Assembly: GCA_025455005.1 (NCBI GenBank)
Contig: JALONH010000001.1
Span: forward strand, 277,590 to 341,589
Direction of reading: 5' to 3'
From: Cytophagaceae bacterium
Lineage (GTDB): Bacteria; Bacteroidota; Bacteroidia; Cytophagales; Cytophagaceae
DNA: 64,000 nt
Notes under the pieces: model-generated
What the model was told of the DNA's origin: nothing
Databases searched by the model: none
What the model saw: only the letters and a program-made list of their open reading frames with translations
Program-made: the position numbers and the translations under genes
Part shown: positions 37,115 through 45,982 of the stretch, piece by piece
Layout of the letters: every line of letters begins with the position of its first letter
Position numbering within the stretch: the first letter of the stretch is position 1

Positions 37115-38104
37115 ATGAGTGCAACTGTTGAGTTATATCCGTTACGATTTCATACCATTTTTAAAGATAAGCTTTGGGGAGGACATAAAATTAAAACCAT
37201 CTTAGGTAAGGATTTTAGCCCTTTACCTAATTGTGGGGAAACGTGGGAGCTGTCTGCAGTTACCGGAAATGTATCTATAGTAGCGAATGGGGATTTGTCC
37301 GGTAGACCGTTAAACGATATAATTCAAGAATACAAGCAAGCAGTAGTAGGAAACCGTGTATGGGAATCGTATGGGGCGGATTTCCCACTCTTAATAAAAT
37401 TTATTGATGCTGCAGACGACTTAAGTATTCAAGTACACCCAGATGATAAGATGGCTGCTGCTTTACACAACAGCAAAGGAAAAACAGAAATGTGGTATGT
37501 TTTATCGGCTGACCCGGGAGCTCAACTCAATGTAGGTTTTTCTAAACCAGTACAACCGGATGAATATGCTAATGCTGTTGCATCTAATAACTTGGCTCCA
37601 CTATTAAATATGGAAACCGTTCAAGCCGGTGATATCTTTTACTTACCCGCTGGACGTATACATTATATAGGGAAAGGTATTTTATTAGCTGAAGTTCAAC
37701 AAACGTCGGATATCACTTATAGGGTATATGATTTTGATCGAGTAGATGCGGAAGGAAATAAACGCGAATTGCACACCGACTTAGCACAAAAAGCACTGGA
37801 TTATACAGTGTATGACCATTACAAGACAGACTACACTCCTAAGAAAAATGAACCGGTATCGGTTGTACAATCTCCCTACTTTACTACAGAAGTAATATCC
37901 ATTAACCAAAATCTAACGTTGAACTATTCGAATCAAGATTCGTTTCGAATTCTTATTGTTACAAAAGGCAATGGGCATCTCCGATATGCAGATACTGCCT
38001 TAGACATTAAGATGGGGGATGTAGTATTATTACCGGCCGTTCTACCGGTAGTTGAATTACTACCTAGGTCTGAAGGTTTAGATTGTTTGCACGTAACGAT
38101 TTAA
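37115..38104 (+). CDS. manA: Class I mannose-6-phosphate isomerase
   Basis: Converts mannose-6-phosphate to fructose-6-phosphate in the cytoplasm, linking mannan breakdown to glycolysis. About 329 residues, within the short class I range. The cupin metal site is seen in SIQVHPDDKMA and TEMWYVLSADPGA, and in the later segment FYLPAGRIHYIGKGILLAEV with its His. KLWGGHKIKTILGK opens the protein. The frame extends upstream to a TTG at 37097, but the ATG at 37115 is preferred. Its stop overlaps the convergent response-regulator stop by 4 nt. Confidence 0.92.
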   Translation: MSATVELYPLRFHTIFKDKLWGGHKIKTILGKDFSPLPNCGETWELSAVTGNVSIVANGDLSGRPLNDIIQEYKQAVVGNRVWESYGADFPLLIKFIDAADDLSIQVHPDDKMAAALHNSKGKTEMWYVLSADPGAQLNVGFSKPVQPDEYANAVASNNLAPLLNMETVQAGDIFYLPAGRIHYIGKGILLAEVQQTSDITYRVYDFDRVDAEGNKRELHTDLAQKALDYTVYDHYKTDYTPKKNEPVSVVQSPYFTTEVISINQNLTLNYSNQDSFRILIVTKGNGHLRYADTALDIKMGDVVLLPAVLPVVELLPRSEGLDCLHVTI

Positions 38105-38484
38105 TTCACGCTATTCAAAATATAGCGAATCGTCTGCTCATCCAAGGGCTTTGTGATGTAATCTTTGACCAAAGGCATCGCTTTCGCTTTACTTAAATCT
38201 TTATCATCGATGGAGGATGAAACAATAAATACTTGAGGGTATTTCATGTTCATCGTTTCTAAAGCATCCATAAAGTCCCAGCCGTCCATGATAGGCATAT
38301 TAATATCTACAAAGATCACATCCGGATGAAGTTCCGTGTGGGATTGAAAAAATTGAATCGCCTCCTCTCCATTGGAAAAAATATAAAGATCATCTGTTCG
38401 ATTTAATCGCTCAAACGTTTTTTTAGTGATGAATTGAAAGATTTCATCATCATCTACTATGCAAATTGTTACTTTCTCTTTCAT
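38101..38484 (-). CDS. Single-domain response regulator
   Basis: A 127-residue receiver domain with no output domain. The phospho-acceptor is D60 in FVDINMPIMDG, the acidic pocket is D11-D13, the conserved Ser is in FIVSSS, and the Lys is K112 in ITKPLD. It should act by binding a partner rather than DNA. It overlaps the upstream histidine kinase gene by 4 nt (ATGA), so that kinase is the natural partner. Confidence 0.93.
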   Translation of the reverse strand: MKEKVTICIVDDDEIFQFITKKTFERLNRTDDLYIFSNGEEAIQFFQSHTELHPDVIFVDINMPIMDGWDFMDALETMNMKYPQVFIVSSSIDDKDLSKAKAMPLVKDYITKPLDEQTIRYILNSVN

Positions 38485-40667
38485 GGTATAAAAATCACTC
38501 TAAATGTACTCCCTTTATCGGGAATACTTTCCACTTCAATCTGTCCTCCTATAGAATCTACTTGTCGTTTTGTCATGTATAAACCGACCCCTCTAGATTC
38601 CGGGTGCTGATGAAATGTTTTATACAAGCCAAATAGTTTGTGTTTATACCTTTCTAAAGGAATCCCAACGCCATTGTCCTTGACTTCTAAAACGGTATAA
38701 CCATCCGCTCTATTATACGTGTAGACCTCCACTTTAGGTTGCCGTTTATCTGATTTATATTTTATGGCATTGGATATTAAATTCATTAATATACTTTCTA
38801 AATAGGTAGGCGGACATTTTATATATTTACTATTGATTTGATAATCAATGGAAATGCCGGATTGTTGTAATTGCGCGGCTAAATTAAGTTCAACCTTTTC
38901 CAGAAGTTCAACGATGTTCAACTCAGGATAAGGAGGCTCCGTTTGTGATTGTGTTTTTAATGAATCCGCTAAAACATGTATTGTGTCCAACAAGTGACCG
39001 GTCACTTTACGTAATTTTTCTATTGTTGCTTCTTTTTCTTCTTCTTCGGTTACACTCTTGTAGTAATCCAATAACAAATGTAAGTTGGTTACAGGCGACC
39101 TTAAATTATGGGAAGTAATGTGAGCGAAATCTTCTAATTGTGTATTCTTTTGCTGAATATGTTTTATTTGTTGGGTAAGAGATGTGATATCTCGAAATGA
39201 TGTAACACACCCCAACTGTTTTCCGAAAACGTCCAAAACAGGTTCTGTATTCACGGAAAGCCAAGTTATAGAAACAACGTTCTTACGCTGTATTCCTAAA
39301 ATTAAATCACGTACCGGAAGTCCGGTGTGTAAGGTGCGATAAGAGGGCATCGCTTCTTTGTTCATTCGTACCCCTTGAGCATCTACTACTTTCCAATACT
39401 CTACATCAATCGGTTTACCTATGATATCTTGTGTATCTACTATACCTAATAGTTGTTGAGCTTCTTTATTTGTTTCTAATATTATTCCATCGTTGCGGTA
39501 GATCAATATTCCTTCACTCATAGAATCTACCACTGACTTATATAAGGCATCTCGTTCTTTTAATTTAAGTTGCGTTAAATAATGTCCGGTAATATCAATC
39601 ACTACGCCCGACATGCGTTGTGCACTGCCATCCGGATTTCGTGTAACTTGTCCTTTACATAAAAAAAATTTGAAATTTTCATCTGTAAAATAAATAGGGT
39701 GTTCAAAAGTAAATTGGTCTTGATCCCCACGTAAAACGGCATCAAGAAGTTGAAGCAAACTAATTCGATCTTCTTTTCTTAATAAGGTTAAATAGTACTC
39801 AAACGTAATATCCGTAGAAGTGTGGGGAATATTGAATAAATCATAAACGGTAGTCGACCACTCTACAGTATTGGTAAGAATGTTCCAGTCCCAAGTGCCG
39901 GTAGACGTAGCTTTCATCGTCATGTCTAATCGGTTGCGAGACATTTTCAACTCTTCTCGAGCTTGAGCAAATTCATCTATCTCTACGGCAGTACCGGCTA
40001 GTCGTGCCATTCCACCTTCCGGATTATTTTCTACACGAGCAGTAAATAAAAACGTTTTGTATGTGCCGTCTTTGCACCGTAACCGCATTTCTCTGAAACC
40101 ATCGGTTTCTTCTGTAGGATTCCCCCCCGGTTTTGCAGCTTGCTCCATATCATATAAAAAAGAGGGAAGCTCATCCGGATGAAGTAACCCTATAAATGCC
40201 GCCATACTAGGTTGAATGTCGCCTATAGTATATCCTAGTTTTTTCAAAATACTATCCGACCACCAAGATATATCTTGTGTTTGATCTAACCAATAAAACA
40301 ATCCAACATGAGATCGTTCGATAGGGAATTGATATAAATTTTCTAATTGTTGTAAGGCTTGGATTTGTTTATCTGTTCGAAGGGTGAACAAAAACGATGT
40401 AGCATCCGGACTGATTGATTGTAGGGTTAATAAGCGTTCCGGGAATAAGGGGTGGCGTAGATCCGAATACTCTTTTGGTTCTACAAGTTGTTGAATAATC
40501 CAATTTTTAAGAAGATCATCCGAAAGGGAATGAATAAGTGTAGGAGTACTCCTATCGGATTGAAACAATTTCCATCCGTCCGAAAGCACATGTACAATTT
40601 GTCCATTATTATTTAAAATAAAGGAGGTAAGGGTGAGTGCACGGTCAAAATGTGGTAATAGTTGCAT
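38481..40667 (-). CDS. Cytoplasmic multi-PAS sensor histidine kinase
   Basis: A 728-residue kinase with no predicted membrane span. It has three PAS regions: about 115-235, ending ARLAGTAVEI; 250-360, with the DWNILTNTVEWS start and MSGVVIDITG end; and 372-495, IYRNDGIILETN to SFRDITSL. The dimerisation/H-box is FAHITSHNLRSPVTNL with H520. The ATPase follows: N-box N633 (LISNAIKYKS), G1 DNGVGIP at 664 and G2 GVGLYM at 693. It should autophosphorylate and pass phosphate to the next gene product. The divergent panB is only 59 nt away. The signal sensed is unknown. Confidence 0.93.
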   Translation of the reverse strand: MQLLPHFDRALTLTSFILNNNGQIVHVLSDGWKLFQSDRSTPTLIHSLSDDLLKNWIIQQLVEPKEYSDLRHPLFPERLLTLQSISPDATSFLFTLRTDKQIQALQQLENLYQFPIERSHVGLFYWLDQTQDISWWSDSILKKLGYTIGDIQPSMAAFIGLLHPDELPSFLYDMEQAAKPGGNPTEETDGFREMRLRCKDGTYKTFLFTARVENNPEGGMARLAGTAVEIDEFAQAREELKMSRNRLDMTMKATSTGTWDWNILTNTVEWSTTVYDLFNIPHTSTDITFEYYLTLLRKEDRISLLQLLDAVLRGDQDQFTFEHPIYFTDENFKFFLCKGQVTRNPDGSAQRMSGVVIDITGHYLTQLKLKERDALYKSVVDSMSEGILIYRNDGIILETNKEAQQLLGIVDTQDIIGKPIDVEYWKVVDAQGVRMNKEAMPSYRTLHTGLPVRDLILGIQRKNVVSITWLSVNTEPVLDVFGKQLGCVTSFRDITSLTQQIKHIQQKNTQLEDFAHITSHNLRSPVTNLHLLLDYYKSVTEEEEKEATIEKLRKVTGHLLDTIHVLADSLKTQSQTEPPYPELNIVELLEKVELNLAAQLQQSGISIDYQINSKYIKCPPTYLESILMNLISNAIKYKSDKRQPKVEVYTYNRADGYTVLEVKDNGVGIPLERYKHKLFGLYKTFHQHPESRGVGLYMTKRQVDSIGGQIEVESIPDKGSTFRVIFIP

Positions 40668-40726
40668 TTTGGAAGATACTAAATCTTTCCAATTTAAATT
40701 GTATTTTTACCAAAATTTAACACCCT

Positions 40727-41545
40727 ATGTCTACCGCAAAAAGCGATGTTCGTAAAGTAACTACGCACCAACTTCAAGAAATGAAGAATAGAGGCGAAAA
40801 AATTTCTATGTTGACAGCGTATGATTTTTCGATGGCACGAATTTTAGATGCAGCCGGTATAGATGTGATATTGGTTGGGGATTCCGCTTCAAATGTTATG
40901 GCAGGACACGAAACGACTTTACCCATCACATTAGATCAAATGATTTACCATGCCTCTTCCGTTATTCGTGCGGTAAATAGGGCATTAGTAGTGGTCGATT
41001 TACCTTTTGGGTCGTATCAAGGAAATTCTTCTGAAGCCTTACGAAGTGCCATTCGTATTATGAAAGAGTCCGGGGCGCATGCCGTAAAAATGGAAGGTGG
41101 CGTAGAAATTAAAGAATCAGTGTTGCGTATTTTAAGTGCCGGTATTCCGGTTATGGGGCATTTAGGACTAATGCCACAATCGATATATAAATTTGGTACC
41201 TACGTGGTCCGTGCCAAAGAAGAAGTAGAAGCAAAGAAATTAATAGAAGATGCTTTGTTGCTTCAAGAATGCGGTTGTTTTGGAGTGGTATTGGAAAAAA
41301 TTCCGGCACAATTAGCTACACAAGTAACACAACAATTGCATATACCCGTCATTGGAATAGGTGCAGGGAGTGGGGTAGACGGACAAGTTTTGGTTTCACA
41401 TGATATGTTAGGGATCAACACGGAATTTCATCCACGTTTTTTACGTACTTATGCGACAATTGGAGCTCAAATGCAAGAGGCATTTTCTAACTACATACAA
41501 GACGTAAAAGCGAAGGATTTTCCGAACGAAAAGGAGTGTTATTAA
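40727..41545 (+). CDS. panB: 3-methyl-2-oxobutanoate hydroxymethyltransferase (ketopantoate hydroxymethyltransferase)
   Basis: Makes ketopantoate for pantothenate and CoA synthesis, using methylene-tetrahydrofolate. At 272 residues it is the family length. Metal and substrate residues are in [35 protein letters not shown] and [10 protein letters not shown], and the general-base Glu is in [11 protein letters not shown], followed by [27 protein letters not shown] element at 40702-40709 (one base off the -7 consensus) precedes the start. The pseudouridine synthase gene follows after 3 nt. Confidence 0.95.
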   Translation: MSTAKSDVRKVTTHQLQEMKNRGEKISMLTAYDFSMARILDAAGIDVILVGDSASNVMAGHETTLPITLDQMIYHASSVIRAVNRALVVVDLPFGSYQGNSSEALRSAIRIMKESGAHAVKMEGGVEIKESVLRILSAGIPVMGHLGLMPQSIYKFGTYVVRAKEEVEAKKLIEDALLLQECGCFGVVLEKIPAQLATQVTQQLHIPVIGIGAGSGVDGQVLVSHDMLGINTEFHPRFLRTYATIGAQMQEAFSNYIQDVKAKDFPNEKECY

Positions 41546-41548
41546 GCG

Positions 41549-42250
41549 ATGTCATTGGAGTCTTATTTTTCTGTATTGTATGAGGACAACCATTTAATAG
41601 CGGTTCATAAAAAATCCGGTGTTTTGGTTCAAGGGGATGCGACAGGCGACAAGCCCTTGAGTGAATGGGTGAAAGACTATTTAAGGGATAAATATCAAAA
41701 ACCGGGTAATGTTTTTTGTGGAGTGATTCATCGTATAGACCGTCCCGTAAGTGGAGTAGTGTTATTGGCTAAAACTTCCAAAGCATTAGAACGGATGAAC
41801 AAACAGTTTGCCGATAAGATCATCCGAAAGACCTATTGGGCAGTGGTGGCTCAAATTCCGGACCCAACGGGAGCTACACTCAAACATTGGCTGACGAAAG
41901 ATGCACAACGTAATGTAGCGCGAGCTTTTGATAAAGAAGTAAAGGATAGTAAATATTGTGAGTTAAACTATAGATTAATTGATAGCAGTGATCGATATTA
42001 TTTAGTAGAAGTACAACCCATTACCGGAAGAGCGCATCAGATACGTTGTCAATTGGCTACAATAGGTTGTCCTATAAAAGGAGATTTGAAATACGGTGCT
42101 CCACGAAGTAATCCGGATGGCAGAATACATTTACATGCGCGTAAAGTAGAATTTGATCATCCGGTAACAAAAGAAAAAATGGTAATTCAATGTCCCGTTC
42201 CCGAAGAGGATACATTGTGGAACTATTTTGAAGACAAGGCGAAAGTATAA
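41549..42250 (+). CDS. RluA-family RNA pseudouridine synthase
   Basis: A 233-residue enzyme that turns a uridine in rRNA or tRNA into pseudouridine. The catalytic Asp is D64 in HRIDRPVSGVVLLAKTS, and ITGRAHQIRCQLA gives the second signature. It lacks an N-terminal S4 domain, so it belongs to the short RluA/RluC-like group; the target base cannot be predicted. It begins 3 nt after panB and is probably co-transcribed. Confidence 0.9.
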   Translation: MSLESYFSVLYEDNHLIAVHKKSGVLVQGDATGDKPLSEWVKDYLRDKYQKPGNVFCGVIHRIDRPVSGVVLLAKTSKALERMNKQFADKIIRKTYWAVVAQIPDPTGATLKHWLTKDAQRNVARAFDKEVKDSKYCELNYRLIDSSDRYYLVEVQPITGRAHQIRCQLATIGCPIKGDLKYGAPRSNPDGRIHLHARKVEFDHPVTKEKMVIQCPVPEEDTLWNYFEDKAKV

Positions 42251-43038
42251 GGTCAATGATGAATGTTGATTCGTTGTTGTTAAGCTGATTTAATGAGTAT
42301 CGTAATCCACTCCTTGGTAATCGTAATGTCATATTCTTGAGTTCAAAGTGGAAGGATACAAGTTTATCAATCGAAGTCTTTTATTTTTATCTACATAAAC
42401 ATAAATTTATACAGGTTAAGTGGAACTATAAACTGAATCGACTTACATTGATTTAGATCAAGTTTAGGTTAAGGTGCTGTACATCCACTTTATCCACCCG
42501 TTGAATGAAATTCAAGCTAGATGAAATAGAAAATTGTGGAATTTCACTTCCTAGTACAACTAAAGTTTAATAACGTGTTACGGTTTATAAAGATGTTCGA
42601 CAATACGGTACACTACATTGTATATAGGATGGTTAGGGCGAGTAGAAGGATTGAAGTGTATATATAGATTTAATTTTTAAATATTTTTTCTTTACGATTT
42701 GTTTAATATGAATAGAAAAGAAGAATAGTTAAGTAACAAAAGTCTTTTAATGGGAGTATTATCTACTTTTATTTTAATTAAACGAATAATTAATTGCATA
42801 AAACAAATTTTATTAAAAATAATGGATTTTAATTTTGGAGTTTTAAATCCGACTATTAATTTTGAGTCGTATTTTTATCCAAAAGACTTTTTGATTATTA
42901 CTTTTACGATATGCACAAAATTGTTGGTGAAAGTATTATTTGTTTTTTAAGATAAAAATTTGAATTTCTTTGTTAAAGAATTCTATTATAAAATTTCTTT
43001 AAATATTTTACTCAGATAATAACTATACTCGCTTAGAA
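42251..43038. other. 788-nt noncoding stretch before the Rhs operon
   Basis: Nothing firm was seen. A 66-codon frame at 42750-42950 is rich in Ile, Phe and Lys, as chance frames in AT-rich DNA are, and has no signal or motif. The last 350 nt are much richer in A and T than the flanking genes. Promoters for the long operon that starts at 43039 should lie here, but no full TTTG/TAnnTTTG pair was found. Confidence 0.5.
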
Positions 43039-44367
43039 ATGAAAAATTTTATTAAAAGTATTCTTACTGTAATAGTTACCGGTTTAATTTTTTTATACCA
43101 AAATGTAAGGGTTCAGGGACAAACTCCAATTGGGGGAGGGACAGTAAACGTAGGTACTACTACACTTAGTAATGGCGTTATGTCCTCAAATGGTACAAGT
43201 TTGGGTACGAATGTGTTAAACTTTGGTCCGGGATTAGGAATTTTATCTCCGAGATCTGTTGGCACCTTACCGAACTTTAATGGCTTAGACTTTTTTACTT
43301 CAAATATTGCTAGAATGAGAATAACAAGTTCTGGTAATGTAGGTATAGGTTTGGCAAGTACTGTAGTGCCTACAGATCGATTCCACGTGGTAGGGACTTC
43401 CAGATTTGAAGGAAATATGAATGTAATTGGAACAAACACTATAACAGGAACTAATATTTTTCGAGGTACCAATGGTGTTATAGCTACTTTTCAGTCTTCT
43501 ACTCAAGTATCCGCTAATACTTTTGCTTTATTTCAGATTGGGACTTCTACTACTTATGGTCCGGAAGTTTTTTTAACTGCACACTCCGGTCTCCCTTCTA
43601 CTTCATTACCGGGGGTAGGCATTGCTAAACTCTCTATTCAGAAAAATGGTGGTTTTACATCATTCGGTTCCTTTGAAGGGCCTGGAGCACAAGTTCAAAC
43701 GGGTCATTATTTTCCTGGTTCCTTAGTACATGTAAATAACGGTAATTTACAAATCAGTAGTTCAGGAGCTCCTTCTAATGGAACAGAAAAAGTTGGTTTA
43801 ATACTGGGACATAATGGTGCTCTTAATTTAACTAATAACAATCAGTATTCTTGGATACAAAGCGTACGAGGACCTTTAGTCTTAAATCCTTTGGCAGGTA
43901 ATACTAATAATGGCACTACAAATGATTATAACTATGTTGCTATAGGGTACACTCCAGCTCCGGGACAAACGAATATTCCAACTGATTTACGATTAATTGT
44001 AAAAGGTAAAATCTTATGCGAAGAGTTAAAAGTAAAATTACAATCCGGTTGGTATGATCATGTTCTTCAGCCCGGTTATAATTTGATTACATTAGACTCT
44101 TTACAAAATTTTATCACAACCAATAGCCACCTTCCGGATATCCCATCAGCAGCTCAGGTAGAGGAAGAAGGGATTGAAGCGGGTGCTATGAGTGGATTAC
44201 TATTAAAGAAAATCGAAGAACTTACTTTATACATGATTGAACAAAACAATAAAATTGGTAATCAAGAAAATCAAATTGAATTATTAAAAAAACAGAATGA
44301 AATTCTAATGCAGCAGCTTGCCTTAATGCAAGAACAGTATAAACAAATTCAATCCATTCAAAAATAA
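43039..44367 (+). CDS. Secreted fibre-like protein with C-terminal coiled coil
   Basis: A 442-residue exported protein (signal peptide to about residue 28). The Gly/Thr/Asn-rich first 300 residues, with RMRITSSGNVGIG and FHVVGTSRFEGN, have the repetitive character of tail-fibre-like proteins. The C-terminal part has a pattern common in Bacteroidota secreted proteins, GWYDHVLQPGYNLITLDSLQ then TNSHLPDIPSAAQVEEEGIE, followed by a coiled coil of heptads from LLKKIEELTLYMIEQNN to the end. It probably trimerises on the surface. It is the first gene of the Rhs operon. Annotations as 'tail fibre' proteins of this pattern are by resemblance only. Confidence 0.7.
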   Translation: MKNFIKSILTVIVTGLIFLYQNVRVQGQTPIGGGTVNVGTTTLSNGVMSSNGTSLGTNVLNFGPGLGILSPRSVGTLPNFNGLDFFTSNIARMRITSSGNVGIGLASTVVPTDRFHVVGTSRFEGNMNVIGTNTITGTNIFRGTNGVIATFQSSTQVSANTFALFQIGTSTTYGPEVFLTAHSGLPSTSLPGVGIAKLSIQKNGGFTSFGSFEGPGAQVQTGHYFPGSLVHVNNGNLQISSSGAPSNGTEKVGLILGHNGALNLTNNNQYSWIQSVRGPLVLNPLAGNTNNGTTNDYNYVAIGYTPAPGQTNIPTDLRLIVKGKILCEELKVKLQSGWYDHVLQPGYNLITLDSLQNFITTNSHLPDIPSAAQVEEEGIEAGAMSGLLLKKIEELTLYMIEQNNKIGNQENQIELLKKQNEILMQQLALMQEQYKQIQSIQK

Positions 44368-44371
44368 ATTA

Positions 44372-44941
44372 ATGAAAATAGTCTTTATCCTACCATTGAT
44401 TGTTTTACTATCCACTGTAGTAAAAGCACAATCCAGATTTGGACCATCCGTTATCACTACAGGAGCTACAACCGTGACACCGGTTACGAGTGGAGCAGTA
44501 CAATATATTGCCTTGAACGAAGTTGTATTAAGGGACGGATTCGAAGTCACATTCAATGGTACATCTAGTACTAATGACTTTCAGGCCTACATCGAAAAAG
44601 ATGTATTAAATCTAAATAACATAACGTATTCTCCTGTTCTCAAAGAATTAACTGCTGCTTTTGCAGTGACGTATAATGATAAATTGTATTTTAAATACGA
44701 TGAAAAGTATAAGGTTGGTTATAATTTAAATTATAAAGTGTATAGTTTTAATCGTACTTCCTATAACTCGGTGGTTGTTCCTGTAGTGTCGTTAGGGGAA
44801 GCCTATTATGAACTCAATATAAAAACATTATTAAACGGGTTTGTTGCCAATGCGATGGAACAATACTATTTCATTCTTGAAATAACAAACGATAAAAATG
44901 AAGTCTATTATCTTCGATTTAGATATATTCCAACTACATAA
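44372..44941 (+). CDS. Small secreted protein of the Rhs operon
   Basis: A 189-residue exported protein, signal peptide ending in VVKAQ. It has a segment of the type ALNEVVLRDGFEVTFNGTSS then FQAYIE, a short beta motif repeatedly seen in Bacteroidota extracellular proteins. The C-terminal 100 residues are of no recognised family. It lies 4 nt after the fibre-like gene, and its stop overlaps the start of the next gene (TAATG). Confidence 0.6.
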   Translation: MKIVFILPLIVLLSTVVKAQSRFGPSVITTGATTVTPVTSGAVQYIALNEVVLRDGFEVTFNGTSSTNDFQAYIEKDVLNLNNITYSPVLKELTAAFAVTYNDKLYFKYDEKYKVGYNLNYKVYSFNRTSYNSVVVPVVSLGEAYYELNIKTLLNGFVANAMEQYYFILEITNDKNEVYYLRFRYIPTT

Positions 44942-45426
44942 TGAAAACGTTTTATATTTTTGCTCCAATTTTTATAATTAATCTATTGTCTTGTTCTTTT
45001 TCTGAAAAGAAACAAGGTTATATTATAATGAATACTGTTTTTTCTGACTACAAAGGAACGCTAGAATTTAAAAAGAAAGCAACTCAGAAAGAATCAAGAT
45101 ATAAATCTATGTTAGATTCTATTAAACTTGAAATAGATTTGATTCCAATCTCTATTAAAAATAAAAGTGAGAAAAGAGATTCTTTAATTAAACTATATAA
45201 CCAAACCTACTCTAAAATTGCTGATTTTAATAAAAGTTTTGTTGAATCAGAGGAACTTAAAATTTGGAGTCAAATCAATCAATATGTTTCCGAATTTGGT
45301 AAAGAAAGAGACTATGACCTGATTTTTGGTGCTAATGGTAATGGATCAATTATGTACGCCGATTCTTCCTTAAATATAACCCCGGAAGTATTAAAGTATA
45401 TTAATGAAAAGTATAGTGGTAAATAA
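44941..45426 (+). CDS. Skp/OmpH-like periplasmic chaperone, lipoprotein form
   Basis: A 161-residue protein that looks like an OmpH/Skp chaperone. The signal ends in lipobox LLSC. Residues 25-40 (GYIIMNTVFSDYKGTLEF) are the first strand and helix of the family; charged helices follow, and the ending YDLIFGANGNGSIMYAD then ITPEVLKYINEKYSGK is the final strand and helix. Skp-type chaperones hold unfolded outer-membrane or exported proteins. Placed in an operon with giant exported Rhs proteins it may keep them unfolded in the periplasm. Confidence 0.75.
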   Translation: MKTFYIFAPIFIINLLSCSFSEKKQGYIIMNTVFSDYKGTLEFKKKATQKESRYKSMLDSIKLEIDLIPISIKNKSEKRDSLIKLYNQTYSKIADFNKSFVESEELKIWSQINQYVSEFGKERDYDLIFGANGNGSIMYADSSLNITPEVLKYINEKYSGK

Positions 45427-45982
45427 GTGGTGGTATGGTTGCTTGTGTTTATGGGTGGTTTCTTGTACGATTACTTTAACCCCCGAAGCGTTTTTAGATT
45501 GGATAAATAATCCCAATAATGGATTGGTTAAGGAAAGAAGTATCGATTATTTTAAACTTCAAGTAAAGTACCGTCCGAATCAATACATAAAAAGAATTCA
45601 ATCTGTAGATACTACTACTACTACTGATGTGACGGAAGAAGATAGGTCAACTCAACATTTTGAACTAAAGATTTTACCAAATGATGTTTTTAAGAAACAA
45701 TGGCTACAATGGAATAAAGATAATATGTATTATCTGTCCTTTCGTTTGGCTCAAGATATTCGATTAATTTCTGATGGGGATACCCTAGAGCCTTCTTATT
45801 ATCACGTGGAACGAGCCTATAATCTAGAGGATGGGAAAAAAGTTCTACTCGGTTTTGAGAATTTAAAACCAAATGCAGATAGAGTATTAACTATTGACAG
45901 TGAAGTAATACCAATCGGGAAAGTCAATTTCTTATTTGAAGGTAACGATATAACAAAAGCTAATTCTATTCAATTAAAATGA
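45404..45982 (+). CDS. Lipoprotein of the Rhs operon, unknown function
   Basis: A 192-residue lipoprotein; the signal ends in WVVSC. No known domain. The mature part begins TLTPEAFLDWINNPNNG, is acidic, and contains KQWLQWNKDNMYYLSFRLAQ. It overlaps the upstream chaperone gene by 23 nt and the downstream giant gene by 4 nt, so all are coupled. It could be an accessory or immunity protein; nothing in the sequence decides this. Confidence 0.6.
   Translation: MKSIVVNKWWYGCLCLWVVSCTITLTPEAFLDWINNPNNGLVKERSIDYFKLQVKYRPNQYIKRIQSVDTTTTTDVTEEDRSTQHFELKILPNDVFKKQWLQWNKDNMYYLSFRLAQDIRLISDGDTLEPSYYHVERAYNLEDGKKVLLGFENLKPNADRVLTIDSEVIPIGKVNFLFEGNDITKANSIQLK

Noticed and set aside
42750..42950. 66-codon frame in the gap before the Rhs operon
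   Set aside because: AT-rich with Ile/Phe/Lys bias, no signal or motif; fits chance.
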